A stretch of DNA of 64,000 nt from Methylorubrum rhodinum (lineage in GTDB: Bacteria > Pseudomonadota > Alphaproteobacteria > Rhizobiales > Beijerinckiaceae): contig NZ_JACHOP010000005.1 of assembly GCF_014199935.1 (NCBI RefSeq), positions 124,001 to 188,000 on the forward strand, written 5' to 3'. Each line of letters opens with the position of its first letter. Positions within the stretch are counted from its first letter, which is position 1. The translations under genes were made by a program, and so were the position numbers. The notes beneath the pieces were generated by a model. The model worked only from the letters and a program-made list of their open reading frames with translations. It did no database searches and was not told the DNA's origin. Shown in pieces: positions 35,001 to 42,763 of this stretch.

Positions 35001-35374
35001 CGCACGAACTCCTGGTCGGGCCGGCTTGGCGTGGTGGCAAGCCCCTCGAGGAGGCGGCGCAGGGGGACGTGATCCGCGCGGCCATCGCCTACGGGCTGGC
35101 GGGCGAGGGCTTGGGGCTGGAGCGGTTGAAGGCGAAGTTCTCCGACCGCATGGCCGAGAGCGCAGATGCCCGCACCTTCGCCATGCTGACCCGCCCCGAT
35201 GCCGCCCGCAGCCCGGCCTTCCGCGACGCGGCGCTCAAGGCGACCAAGGCCGAGACGCTCGCCGCCTTCCTCGCCGAGTACCGCAAGCGCTATCCCGACA
35301 CCGCGGTGCCGGAACGCGGCAGCGAGACACCGGGCAGCCGTGCCGAGGCGCCGGGGGCGTCGCCGCCGGGGTGA
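32015..35374 (+). CDS. Large exported TPR-like repeat protein
   Basis: This protein of about 1119 residues has a signal-like hydrophobic segment (AVLRAGIALGLCLAAAGAEA), then an AMIN-like beta region (YGRIVLTFDVPVAVKARQSG). A Pro/Ala linker follows near residue 290. The long C-terminal half (from about 530) has helical repeats of the TPR type, for example AHVALARALMANGLDAEALG, GDWEEASRALSAAGR and GGLYEEAGRWRKLF. It is probably periplasmic and a scaffold or assembly factor; proximity to fliP makes a flagellar or envelope role possible but unproven. I chose ATG 32015 because it sits just before the signal segment; an in-frame GTG at 31955 is the alternative. Confidence 0.72.
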   Translation: MEGRSGRAPGLRPGKAVLKAVLRAGIALGLCLAAAGAEAAKLVSAKGSQAEGYGRIVLTFDVPVAVKARQSGAVLVLGFGEAVSAGPERIAAGMPDYVSAVRRDPDGAALRLALQRGYRIHVQDAAEQVFVDLLPESWSGYPPPLPPEVVADLARRAAAAEAELKARVPAPVRRPLTLELSHNPQRTRLSLTLPEGAAAAFTPQGSGTRLTLPGAWRIDDRSLRGRFDPALGRVAVEAEDGEARLLATPAEGVTVSTARDGDVLTLDFLTKPIKAAELPAPPPPPVTTPVAAPTAPTSGPAKVVEAAPSPVSARPAEPALAKAGAGLVFPFPKRVPAALFERGGVITLVFATTEPVVLPARIPADLVALGGPTRSGGFSVLRFAKPAGRLVDLLPVTEPDGWELVAGEGTVASESLTAQRRQGQRERIGITLRLPGAGPAGWLDLDGERIAVVTADGLKRAAVAKAQRFVEFELIPSRVGLAVLALADDLTVQPDLDGVAIGREAGMAVSGSESVAAASGPYRPADPSVGAVSDLVIDTEAWERAGRGDVRTTLREAFARVTEASRRDRGAAHVALARALMANGLDAEALGALAVAAADDVVVEGETATGLMRGILLARMGRFAEARPLLTANPLSANPEARLWRGLLDAEAGRWSEARAAFQAGSGVLRGYPDTVAARFNILAAEAAVELGDWEEASRALSAAGRGASDAIRDRIALLRARIDEATGRGTAALASYETLSGQAVWPVAAAATLRATSLGHTLGKTTLPDAIDRLEGLQLTWHGGPTEIGTLAALGGLYEEAGRWRKLFATARRGTALAPEAPAIRTLHDRAQSAFEDLFLGSRGEKLGGIEVLSLYFDFKDFAPPGRRGDEIVRRLADRLVALDLLDSADELLQYQIEHRLSGPARSSVSARLATIRLMEGKPLEALATLDATHLPGLPEDVRRARTLLRARALSDLSRTDLALETVEGETGTDSERLRADILWAARRWREAGEAHELLVGPAWRGGKPLEEAAQGDVIRAAIAYGLAGEGLGLERLKAKFSDRMAESADARTFAMLTRPDAARSPAFRDAALKATKAETLAAFLAEYRKRYPDTAVPERGSETPGSRAEAPGASPPG

Positions 35375-35399
35375 GTCAAGGTTCGTCGCTGCGGGTGCT

Positions 35400-35509
35400 C
35401 TCCTCCCCCTTGCGGGGAGGAGCCGGAGGTGGGGGTGGTGCCGGATCGGACTCGGCGGTGCCTTCTGCGCGACCCCCACCCCTGACCTCTCCCCGCAAGG
35501 GGGAGGGGA
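35400..35509. repeat. Inverted repeat of the CTCCCCCTTGCGGGGAG type
   Basis: CTCCTCCCCCTTGCGGGGAG and CTCCCCGCAAGGGGGAGGGG are complementary arms about 70 bases apart, and each arm can also fold alone. Inner GGTGGGGGTGG and CCCCCACCCC pair as well. The element fills the gap between two convergent genes and could end transcription from both sides. This repeat type is widespread in alphaproteobacteria. Confidence 0.8.
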
Positions 35510-35521
35510 ACGCGGCCTGCC

Positions 35522-35923
35522 TCAGTACCGACCGCGCGCCCGCTGCGCGTCGACGCTCCACGGCCCCGGACCGGCGAAGACGATGTAGAGGAAGACGAAG
35601 CAGTAGAGGATCGCCGCGTCGCCCCCGTTCAGCGCCGGGTAGAGGCTCTTGGGCGCGTGGGCGATGAAGTAGGCGAAGGCCATTTCGCCGGAGAGGATGA
35701 AGGCCACGGGACGGCTGAACAGGCCGATCAGGAGCAGCGCGCCGCCGACGAGTTCGAGCACGCCCGCAATCCACGACAGGCTGAACATCGCCGGGTTCAT
35801 GGCGCTCGGCGGGAAGCCGAGAATCTTCTGCGTGCCGTGCGCCATGAAGATCAGCGCCGAGATGATCCGCAGGACGCTCAGCATCTGCGGGGCCCAGCGG
35901 GCGGTGGTGGTCGTCAGGTCCAT
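35522..35923 (-). CDS. DoxX-family membrane protein
   Basis: This 133-residue integral membrane protein has four predicted helices: VLRIISALIFMAHGTQKILG, AGVLELVGGALLLIGLF, VAFILSGEMAFAYFIAH and AAILYCFVFLYIVFAG. The LELVGGALLLIGLFSRPVA motif is typical of DoxX. Family members are linked to redox or thiol stress in some bacteria; no specific role can be given here. I chose ATG 35923 (MDLTTTT) with GAGAGAG before it. It lies 28 bp downstream of fliP on the same strand and may be co-transcribed. Confidence 0.88.
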   Translation of the reverse strand: MDLTTTTARWAPQMLSVLRIISALIFMAHGTQKILGFPPSAMNPAMFSLSWIAGVLELVGGALLLIGLFSRPVAFILSGEMAFAYFIAHAPKSLYPALNGGDAAILYCFVFLYIVFAGPGPWSVDAQRARGRY

Positions 35924-35951
35924 CGTCTCTCTCACGGTTGTATCACCTCGT

Positions 35952-36692
35952 TCAGCTTCCGTAGCTCTGAACGAGCGAACCCGCCACCAGCGTCCATCCG
36001 TCGACCAGCACGAAGAAGATCAGCTTGAACGGCAGGGCCACGGTCGCGGGCGGCAGCATCATCATGCCCATCGCCATCAGCACCGAGGCGACGACGAGGT
36101 CGATGATCAGGAAGGGGATGAACAGGAGGAAGCCGATCTCGAAGGCACGGCGCAGCTCCGAGATCATGAAGGCCGGCGTCACGATCTCCAGCCCGATCGC
36201 CTCCGGCCCGGCCGGCGCCGGCTGCTTGGCCATGTCGAGGAAGAGCTTGAGGTCCTTCTCGCGCGTGTTGCGCAGCATGAAGGTCTTGAAGGGGGCGGAC
36301 GCCCGCTCGAAGGCCTGCGACTGGGTAATCCGGTTGGCCATCAGCGGCTCGATCCCGGCCGTGTAGGCCTCGCGGGCCGTCGGCGCCATCACGAAGGCGG
36401 TCAGGAACAGGGCGAGGCTGGTGATGACGGCGTTGGGCGGGGCCGTCTGGGTGCCGAGCGCCGAGCGCAGGATCGACAGCACGACGACGATGCGGGTGAA
36501 GGCGGTGGCCATCACCAGCACCGAGGGCGCCAGCGCCAGGACGGTGACGAGGGCGACGAGCTGCAGCGCCCGCTCCGTCGTGCCGCCCGCGCCGAGATCG
36601 AGGGTGACGCTCTGGGCGAAGGCCGCGCCGCCGGTCCCCGCGACGAGCGGGAGGGCGAGCCAGAGGGGCCGGAAACGATTCGGGAGGGTCAT
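35952..36692 (-). CDS. fliP: Flagellar biosynthesis protein FliP
   Basis: This 246-residue protein is a core subunit of the flagellar type III export gate with FliQ and FliR. It has a cleavable N-terminal signal (LWLALPLVAGTGGAAFAQ) and the conserved TAFTRIVVVLSILRSALGTQ block, then PPNAVITSLALFLTAFVM, FMLRNTREKDL and the long C-terminal hairpin FLLFIPFLIIDLVVASVLMA. I used ATG 36692 so the signal peptide starts normally. Other flagellar structural genes are absent from the flanks, so fliP is separated from its usual cluster. Confidence 0.96.
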   Translation of the reverse strand: MTLPNRFRPLWLALPLVAGTGGAAFAQSVTLDLGAGGTTERALQLVALVTVLALAPSVLVMATAFTRIVVVLSILRSALGTQTAPPNAVITSLALFLTAFVMAPTAREAYTAGIEPLMANRITQSQAFERASAPFKTFMLRNTREKDLKLFLDMAKQPAPAGPEAIGLEIVTPAFMISELRRAFEIGFLLFIPFLIIDLVVASVLMAMGMMMLPPATVALPFKLIFFVLVDGWTLVAGSLVQSYGS

Positions 36693-36740
36693 CGCGGGCC
36701 GCACCCTGGGACGCGGCTCCATTCCGCACAAGCGATGCGC

Positions 36741-37577
36741 TCAGATCTCGCCGTCGCCGACGACGCCGGCCTCGTCCTGCGCCTGCAGCACGGCGGGGCG
36801 CGGCATCGAGATGATGTTGTAGCCCGAATCCACGAAGTGGACCTCGCCGGTCACGCCCCCCGAGAGGTCGGAGAGGAGGTAGAGGGCGGAGTTGCCGATG
36901 TCGTCCAGCGTCACCGTGCGCCGCAGGGGCGCATGCGCCTTCTGGTGATTGTACATGAGGCGGGCATCCGCGATGCCGGCGCCCGCGAGCGTCCGCATCG
37001 GGCCGGCCGACAGCGCGTTCACCCGCACGCCGTCGGGGCCGAGATCGGTGGCGAGATAGCGCACCGAGGCCTCCAGCGCCGCCTTGGCCACGCCCATCAC
37101 GTTGTAGTTCGGCATGACGCGGGTGGAGCCCGCATAGGTCAGCGTCAGCAGGGCGCCGCCGCGGGGCATGCGCGCGGCGGCGCGCTGGGCGATCTCGGTG
37201 AAGGAGAAGCACGAGATCGTCATGGTCCGCGAAAAATTCGCGCGCGTCGTCACATCGACGTAGCGGCCCTTGAGCTGCGACTTGTCGGAGAAGCCGATGG
37301 CGTGGACGATGAAGTCGATCCCGTCGGGGAAGCGCGCGTCGAGGGCGGCGAAGGTGGAATCGACGGAGGCGATGTCCTCGACGTCGCAGGGCAGAACGAT
37401 GTCGGAGCCGACCGAGGCCGCGAGCGGCGTCACCCGCTTGCCGAGCGCCTCGCCCTGATAGGTGAAGGCGAGTTCGGCGCCGTGGCGGTGGAGCGTCCGG
37501 GCGATGCCCCAGGCGATCGAGTGATCGTTGGCGACGCCCATGATCAGGCCGCGCTTGCCCGCCATCAACCCTGTCAT
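36741..37577 (-). CDS. fabI: Enoyl-[acyl-carrier-protein] reductase (NADH), FabI
   Basis: This 278-residue short-chain dehydrogenase catalyses the last step of each fatty-acid elongation round. NAD-binding GVANDHSIAWGIAR is near residue 17, and the catalytic Tyr/Lys pair appears as YNVMGVAKAALEASVRYLA (Y-x6-K). RVNALSAGPMRTLA and SGGVTGEVHFVDSGYN are also typical. I chose ATG 37577 with AGGAAG upstream. It is downstream of fabA and fabB on the same strand, a lipid block common in this order, but a 39-aa gene lies between. Confidence 0.95.
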   Translation of the reverse strand: MTGLMAGKRGLIMGVANDHSIAWGIARTLHRHGAELAFTYQGEALGKRVTPLAASVGSDIVLPCDVEDIASVDSTFAALDARFPDGIDFIVHAIGFSDKSQLKGRYVDVTTRANFSRTMTISCFSFTEIAQRAAARMPRGGALLTLTYAGSTRVMPNYNVMGVAKAALEASVRYLATDLGPDGVRVNALSAGPMRTLAGAGIADARLMYNHQKAHAPLRRTVTLDDIGNSALYLLSDLSGGVTGEVHFVDSGYNIISMPRPAVLQAQDEAGVVGDGEI

Positions 37578-37675
37578 TCGCTTCCTACCCGTACGCGTTT
37601 CATGTGGGCGCCGAGGCACCGTCCCGACGCTTAGCGCGCCGCGGGCAGGCCTGTCCACGCGGGAGCGGACACACC

Positions 37676-37708
37676 AAGGCCCTGCCCGCGCGAGCGGGAC
37701 AGGGCCTT
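37676..37708 (-). terminator. Hairpin downstream of the 39-aa gene
   Basis: AAGGCCCTG and CAGGGCCTT pair perfectly, with an inner CCCG/CGGG stem. It lies 20 bases beyond the stop of the small membrane-protein gene. On the minus strand the arm is followed by GGTGTG, so it lacks a strong T-run. Confidence 0.6.
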
Positions 37709-37727
37709 CGGGTTGGATCGGATGAAA

Positions 37728-37847
37728 TCAGAAGTAGCCGCGGGTGCCGGATTGCGCGTCGTTGATCAGGGTCTGCTTCGCACGCCACGCGACACTCGCG
37801 ACGACCGCGACGCCGGTGACACAGAGGAAAGCGAGGAAACCGATCAT
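37728..37847 (-). CDS. 39-aa single-pass membrane protein
   Basis: A short gene encoding MIGFLAFLCVTGVAVVASVA followed by WRAKQTLINDAQSGTRGYF. The first 20 residues form one transmembrane helix, and the C-terminal tail is polar. AGGA lies about 10 bases before the ATG, and a hairpin terminator follows the stop, consistent with an independent small gene. Function is unknown. Confidence 0.6.
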   Translation of the reverse strand: MIGFLAFLCVTGVAVVASVAWRAKQTLINDAQSGTRGYF

Positions 37848-37992
37848 GATGTGATCCTGGACACGTCCCAGTTAACGCCACTTTAACGGCAGGGTTCCGC
37901 GACCTCTTCAGTCGACATGCGAGCCTAAGCTCGGCCATATTGTTCGCAGATGCGAAGTCTAACCTGGGCGGTGCGGGAAGAAGCTTCGCCGT

Positions 37993-39219
37993 TCAGGCGT
38001 CCGGATGCTTGAGCACGAGGGTCGCGTTGGTGCCGCCGAAGCCGAACGAGTTCGACATGACGTGGCCGAGCTTGGCCCCGTCGCGGCGCTCCCGCAGGAT
38101 CGGCATGTCGGCGAACGCCGGGTCGAGTTCGTCGATATGCGCGCTCTCGCAGATGAAGCCGTTGTTCATCATCAGGAGCGAGTAGATCGCCTCCTGCACG
38201 CCGGTCGCGCCCATGGAGTGGCCGGTGAGCGACTTGGTGGCCGAGATCGGCGGACAGGCGTCGCCCGCGCCGAACACCTCGCGGATCGCCTCGATCTCCT
38301 TGTCGTCGCCGACCGGCGTCGAGGTGGCGTGCGGGTTGATGTAATCGATCCGCGCGCCCTTCAGGCTCTCCATGGCCTGGCGCATGCACCGCACCGCACC
38401 CTCGCCGGAGGGGGCGACCATGTCGTGCCCGTCCGACGTCGCGCCGTAGCCGGCGATCTCGCCGTAGATGCGTGCCCCGCGGGCACGCGCATGCTCCAGT
38501 TCCTCCAGCACCAGCACGCCCGCGCCGCCGGCGATGACGAAGCCGTCGCGGTTGGCGTCGTAGGCGCGCGAGGCCCGGGCCGGGGTGTCGTTGTAGCGCG
38601 AGGACATGGCGCCCATGGCGTCGAACAGGACGGAGAGCGTCCAGTCAAGTTCCTCGCAGCCGCCCGCGAAGATCACGTCCTGTCGGCCGCCGCGGATGAC
38701 CTCGGCGGCGTTGCCGATGCAGTGGTTCGAGGTCGCGCAGGCCGACGAGATCGAGTAGTTCACGCCGCGGATCTTGAACCACGTCGCGAGCGTGGCGGAG
38801 GCCGTCGAGCACATCGCCTTCGGCACGGCGAACGGGCCGACGCGCTTGGGACCCTTGTCTCGGGCGATCGCGGCCGACTCGACGATGGCGCGGGTGGAAG
38901 GACCGCCCGAGCCCATGATGATGCCGGTGCGCTCGTTCGAGATCTCGTTCGCCTCCAGCCCCGCGTCGCGGATCGCCTGATCCATGGCGACGTGGTTCCA
39001 GGCGGTGCCGCCGCCGTGGAAGCGCATGGCGCGGCGGTCCACCGCCTCCTCGGCCACGAGGGTCGGCGCCCCCGCGACCTGGCTGCGGAAGCCGTGCTCG
39101 GCCTGCGACGCCGAGCGCGCGATCCCGGAGCGGGCCTCGCGCAGGGAGGCCAGCACCTCCTGGGTGTTGTTGCCGATGGACGAGACGATGCCCATCCCGG
39201 TGATGACGACGCGCCGCAT
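37993..39219 (-). CDS. fabB: 3-oxoacyl-[acyl-carrier-protein] synthase I (FabB)
   Basis: This 408-residue condensing enzyme elongates acyl-ACP and is needed for unsaturated fatty acids with FabA. The Cys-His-His triad is visible: Cys in [13 protein letters not shown] near residue 163, His in [12 protein letters not shown] near 298, and His in [12 protein letters not shown] near 333. [12 protein letters not shown] closes the domain. The start [14 protein letters not shown] is standard. The gene is between fabA upstream and fabI downstream on the minus strand. Confidence 0.97.
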   Translation of the reverse strand: MRRVVITGMGIVSSIGNNTQEVLASLREARSGIARSASQAEHGFRSQVAGAPTLVAEEAVDRRAMRFHGGGTAWNHVAMDQAIRDAGLEANEISNERTGIIMGSGGPSTRAIVESAAIARDKGPKRVGPFAVPKAMCSTASATLATWFKIRGVNYSISSACATSNHCIGNAAEVIRGGRQDVIFAGGCEELDWTLSVLFDAMGAMSSRYNDTPARASRAYDANRDGFVIAGGAGVLVLEELEHARARGARIYGEIAGYGATSDGHDMVAPSGEGAVRCMRQAMESLKGARIDYINPHATSTPVGDDKEIEAIREVFGAGDACPPISATKSLTGHSMGATGVQEAIYSLLMMNNGFICESAHIDELDPAFADMPILRERRDGAKLGHVMSNSFGFGGTNATLVLKHPDA

Positions 39220-39313
39220 GGTGGCCCGGGCTTGCTGCGCCGCGGGTGCGCGGCACTTCCTTGACGGGTCAACTAGGATGCCGCGCGTTCAATCTCAACT
39301 GCTGTATTTTTTA

Positions 39314-39460
39314 TGGCCTCAAGCACCGGCGGCCGCATCCGCGGCCGTGGCTTCCGCTTCGCCGGACGCCTCCGCTTGCGCCGGGGCCGTTGCGCGGGAC
39401 GCTCTTCGCGCCCGGCTCAGCGGAGCTGCCGCTCGCTTCAACCGGAAGCGGCGGCTGGTC
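39314..39460. repeat. Dispersed palindromic repeat, family A, copy 3 (diverged)
   Basis: In the gap between fabA and fabB, this element repeats the order of family A blocks: GCCTCAAGCACCGGCGGCCG, TGGCTTCCGCTTCGCCGG, GGACGCTCTTCGCGCCCGGC and a closing CTTCAACCGGAAGCGG. It is more diverged than the copies at 11241 and 31761, but keeps GC-rich complementary blocks. It may influence fabA-fabB co-transcription. Confidence 0.6.
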
Positions 39461-39473
39461 TCGTTCTTGAGGA

Positions 39474-40013
39474 CTACGAGCGGAACAGCGCCACGCGCAG
39501 GTCGCTCGCCTCGTAGATGCGGCGACCGTCGGCCTCCAGCCAACCGTCGGCGATGCCGAGCACCAGCTTGCCCTGGCGGACGCGCTTGATGTCGATGCCG
39601 TAGACGACCTGCTTCACCGTCGGCAGCACTTGGTCCGAAAACTTCACCTCGCCGACGCCGAGAGCGCGCCCGCGGCCCGGGGCGCCGAGCCAGCCGAGAT
39701 GGAAGCCGACGAGCTGCCACAGGGCGTCGAGGCCGAGGCAGCCCGGCATCACCGGATCGCCCTTGAAGTGGCACGGGAAGAACCAGAGGTCGGGGCGGAT
39801 GTCGAACTCGGCCAGCACGTGGCCCTTGCCGTGGGCGCCGCCCTCGGCACCGATCGAGGTGATGCGGTCGAACATCAGCATCGGCGGCAGGGGCAGCTGG
39901 GCGTTGCCGACACCGAAGAGCTCGCCGCGTCCGCAGGCCAGCAGCTCCTCGTAGGAGTAGTTCGAGGCCCGCTGCGGGGTCGCGGTGTCGGTCTGCGGGT
40001 CGGAAGAAGCCAT
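39474..40013 (-). CDS. fabA: 3-hydroxydecanoyl-ACP dehydratase/isomerase (FabA)
   Basis: This 179-residue hot-dog enzyme dehydrates 3-hydroxyacyl-ACP and isomerises trans-2- to cis-3-decenoyl-ACP, starting unsaturated fatty-acid synthesis. The active-site His lies in [20 protein letters not shown] near residue 79, with the catalytic Asp in the same block. [20 protein letters not shown] at the N-terminus is typical. Length is normal. It is divergent from irr, with 259 bp between starts; the irr-fabA arrangement is conserved in this order. Confidence 0.97.
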   Translation of the reverse strand: MASSDPQTDTATPQRASNYSYEELLACGRGELFGVGNAQLPLPPMLMFDRITSIGAEGGAHGKGHVLAEFDIRPDLWFFPCHFKGDPVMPGCLGLDALWQLVGFHLGWLGAPGRGRALGVGEVKFSDQVLPTVKQVVYGIDIKRVRQGKLVLGIADGWLEADGRRIYEASDLRVALFRS

Positions 40014-40272
40014 GGAGGGGTGCGTCCTCGTTGACGGACGAGTCCGATCGGTCGCCGGACAGGAAATGACGGGATCGGCGCCTCGTTAGCACAGGCGCCG
40101 TACGCGCTCAAAGCATTGTCGGATCGGGCACGGCCATGCCGGGACGGCAGAGAGCCATGCATCCCGCGGGGGAACCCACCCGCGTCGCCATGCTTCGGGT
40201 TGCCGCAGGACGGCCCGATCCGTATACTTCCGACTTCGTTATCCGTTCCGTAGGTGGGAATCACTCCCCGCG

Positions 40273-40776
40273 ATGTCCGATCTGACGCCCCTCCAGGCCG
40301 TGCTGAACGCGCGGAGCCCATTGTCGGCCGACGGCTCCGTCCCGCGCCGCGGCTGCCCGCTGTCCGATCTGCGCGACCGCCTGCGTCGCGCCGGCCTGCG
40401 GCCGACCCGCCAGCGCCTGTCGCTCGGCTGGCTTCTGTTCGGGCGCGGCGACCGCCACCTGACCGCGGAAATGCTCTACGACGAGGCCATGCGCGCCAAG
40501 GTGCCGGTCTCGCTCGCGACCGTCTACAACACGCTGCACCAGTTCACCGAGGCGGGCCTGCTGCGCCAGCTGGCGCTCGACGGGTCGAAGGCCTATTTCG
40601 ACACCAACCCGAGCGAGCACCATCACTTCTTCCTGGAGGAGGAGGGCGAGGTGCTCGACATGCCGGAATGCGGCATCTCGGTTGATTCGCTCCCCGATGC
40701 CCCCGAGGGCATGGAGATCGCTGGTGTCGAGGTTATCGTGCGCCTGCGTCGCCGCCCGGTTTCCGGCCGCGGCTGA
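40273..40776 (+). CDS. irr: Iron response regulator Irr (Fur family)
   Basis: This 167-residue regulator controls haem and iron genes in rhizobia-like bacteria and responds to haem status. The N-terminal haem regulatory motif is visible as RRGCPLSDL (Cys28-Pro29), followed by the Fur-type DNA-binding domain LRRAGLRPTRQRLSLGWLLF and LATVYNTLHQFTEAGLL. The His-rich second haem/metal site EHHHFFLEEEG is near residue 116. Both haem elements known from Bradyrhizobium Irr are present, suggesting a haem-degradable type. It is divergent from fabA and ends at a strong terminator. Confidence 0.95.
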   Translation: MSDLTPLQAVLNARSPLSADGSVPRRGCPLSDLRDRLRRAGLRPTRQRLSLGWLLFGRGDRHLTAEMLYDEAMRAKVPVSLATVYNTLHQFTEAGLLRQLALDGSKAYFDTNPSEHHHFFLEEEGEVLDMPECGISVDSLPDAPEGMEIAGVEVIVRLRRRPVSGRG

Positions 40777-40799
40777 TCTTTTCGGATTTCCGAGACGTC

Positions 40800-40831
40800 G
40801 AAGGGCCCGGTTCGCCGGGCCCTTTCTCTTT
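40800..40831. terminator. Strong bidirectional terminator
   Basis: AAGGGCCCGG-TTCG-CCGGGCCCTT is a perfect stem with a TTCG tetraloop, followed by TCTCTTT on the + strand. It lies between the convergent irr and SH3-protein genes, so it probably ends irr and may serve both. Confidence 0.85.
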
Positions 40832-40833
40832 GC

Positions 40834-41433
40834 TCAATCGATCTTCTCGTCCGGGTAGACGCCCCAGAGGCGGTCCTGGCGGATATAGCCGTCGACGTCG
40901 CCCTGCTTCTGCGGCAGCACCACGACGAGGCGGCACCACTGGCCGGTGCAGGTCTTCACGCTGCCGATGACGCCGGGCTGGAGCCGCGCCTCCTCGCCGG
41001 AGCCGTCGTCGGCGCGCGCCTTCAGCGGCACCGTGGTCTTGGCCGCATCCGCCTTCTCGCCCGAGGGCGGGATCACGACCGCGGTGCGTCGGCCCGACAG
41101 CAGCGAGTGCAGCACCCAGCCCTCGGTCCCCTCCGAATCGCGGATGCGCCGCCACGTCTCGAACTCGGCGACGATCTCGATCGGCAGACCGGCCCGCTGG
41201 AACACCCACAGGGTGCGGTGGTCCTTGGAGGGGCCCTCGCGCAGGTTGACGCGGTCGGTCTTGAGGCTGGCGTAGCGCGGCAGCGGCAGCTTCGTGACCG
41301 GTCCCTTGCCGACCTCGGAGGCCGCGGGCGCGGCCGGTGCCGCCCGCGCGGTCAGCGGCGCGATGAGGGCCAGCACCGCCGCCAGGATCGCGAGGCGGGC
41401 GGGATTCACCAGGGGAAGGGCAGGCGGGCGCAT
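40834..41433 (-). CDS. Exported bacterial SH3-domain protein
   Basis: This 199-residue protein has an N-terminal signal segment (LAILAAVLALIAPLTARAA) and then two SH3-like regions. The first, LKTDRVNLREGPSKDHRTLWVF to EGWVLHSLLSGRRTAVV, has the classic NLREGPS motif; the second is QPGVIGSVKTCTGQWCRLVV. It is probably periplasmic and binds cell-wall peptides. It is convergent with irr, an arrangement seen in related genomes. Confidence 0.85.
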   Translation of the reverse strand: MRPPALPLVNPARLAILAAVLALIAPLTARAAPAAPAASEVGKGPVTKLPLPRYASLKTDRVNLREGPSKDHRTLWVFQRAGLPIEIVAEFETWRRIRDSEGTEGWVLHSLLSGRRTAVVIPPSGEKADAAKTTVPLKARADDGSGEEARLQPGVIGSVKTCTGQWCRLVVVLPQKQGDVDGYIRQDRLWGVYPDEKID

Positions 41434-41657
41434 CGTCCTCGTCTCCGAACCGTGATTCCTCGCACAACCGAACCGGATTCGATCCGCTGAGCCTGCGAAC
41501 CGGTCCGCATTGTGTTCCCCGACCTCTCTGATAGAGAGGCCAGACGTCCTGCGGCGCGGCCGGAGGCCGGCCGGGCACGACCGGCTCCATCTGGCCGCGT
41601 CGTGGTTAAGGGAGCGTAAGCCGGACCGAAACCGGGCCGGCGCTGCCGGGAGGGATC

Positions 41658-42662
41658 ATGTCGTCATTGAAGCGCAAGCCGCTCGTGGTCGTCACCCGGC
41701 GTCTGCCGGACGCGGTCGAGACGCGCATGCGCGAATTGTTCGACACGCGCCTCAACCACGACGACGCACCGCTCTCGCCCGAAGCTTTGGCCGCCGCGAT
41801 TCGCGAGGCCGACGTGCTGGTCCCGACCGTCACCGACGAGATCGGCGCGGGCCTGCTGGCCCAGGCCGGCCCGAACCTGCGGCTCATCGCGAATTTCGGC
41901 AACGGCGTCGATCACATCGACGTCGGCGCCGCGCTGGAGCGCGGCATCACCGTCACCAACACGCCCGGCGTGCTGACGGAGGACACCGCCGACATGACCA
42001 TGGCGCTGATCCTGGCGGTCGCCCGCCGGATCGCCGAGGGCGCGCGCATCATCCCCGACGACGACTGGACCACCGGCTGGTCGCCGACCTGGATGCTCGG
42101 GCGCCGCATCACGGGAAAACGCCTCGGCATCGTCGGCATGGGCCGCATCGGCCAGGCGCTGGCCCGCCGCGCTAAGGCCTTCGGCCTGTCGATCCACTAC
42201 CACAACCGCCGCCGCGTCCCGACGGCGATCGAGGAATCGCTCGACGCGACCTACTGGGAATCGCTCGACCAGATGCTGGCGCGCGTCGACATCGTCTCGA
42301 CCAACTGCCCGCACACGCCCGCGACCTACCACCTGCTCTCGGCCCGCCGCCTCAAGCTGCTCAAGCCCGAGGCGATCGTGGTCAACACCGCCCGCGGCGA
42401 GGTGATCGACGAGAACGCGCTCGCGCGGCTGATCGAGGCGGGCGAGATCTCGGCGGCCGGCCTCGACGTATTCGAGCAGGAGCCCGCGGTGAGCCCGCGC
42501 CTCGTGCGGCTCGCCCGCACCGGCAAGGTCGTGCTGCTGCCGCATATGGGTTCGGCGACCCACGAGAGCCGCACCGACATGGGCGAGAAGGTCATCATCA
42601 ACATCAAGACCTTCATGGACGGCCACCGCCCGCCGGACCGGATTCTGCCGAGCATGCTGTAG
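41658..42662 (+). CDS. D-2-hydroxyacid dehydrogenase (glyoxylate/hydroxypyruvate reductase type)
   Basis: This 334-residue NAD(P)-dependent cytoplasmic enzyme belongs to the D-isomer-specific 2-hydroxyacid dehydrogenase family. The Rossmann motif GIVGMGRIGQALARR is near residue 157, with catalytic Arg in VNTARGEVID, Glu in GLDVFEQEP and His in VLLPHMGSAT. The IANFGNGVDHIDV and GVLTEDTADM segments point to the glyoxylate reductase/D-glycerate dehydrogenase branch. It may help glyoxylate or hydroxypyruvate turnover in a serine-cycle methylotroph, but it is probably not the main serine-cycle hprA; substrate cannot be fixed by sequence alone. Confidence 0.88.
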   Translation: MSSLKRKPLVVVTRRLPDAVETRMRELFDTRLNHDDAPLSPEALAAAIREADVLVPTVTDEIGAGLLAQAGPNLRLIANFGNGVDHIDVGAALERGITVTNTPGVLTEDTADMTMALILAVARRIAEGARIIPDDDWTTGWSPTWMLGRRITGKRLGIVGMGRIGQALARRAKAFGLSIHYHNRRRVPTAIEESLDATYWESLDQMLARVDIVSTNCPHTPATYHLLSARRLKLLKPEAIVVNTARGEVIDENALARLIEAGEISAAGLDVFEQEPAVSPRLVRLARTGKVVLLPHMGSATHESRTDMGEKVIINIKTFMDGHRPPDRILPSML

Positions 42663-42763
42663 GGCGGGCGAGCCCCCTCTCCCACCCGAACCCCTCCTTC
42701 GAGGCCTCCGTTTCGCTGCGGCACCTCAGGGCGAGGGTCGGAACGAGCGGGAGCGCAGGGATC

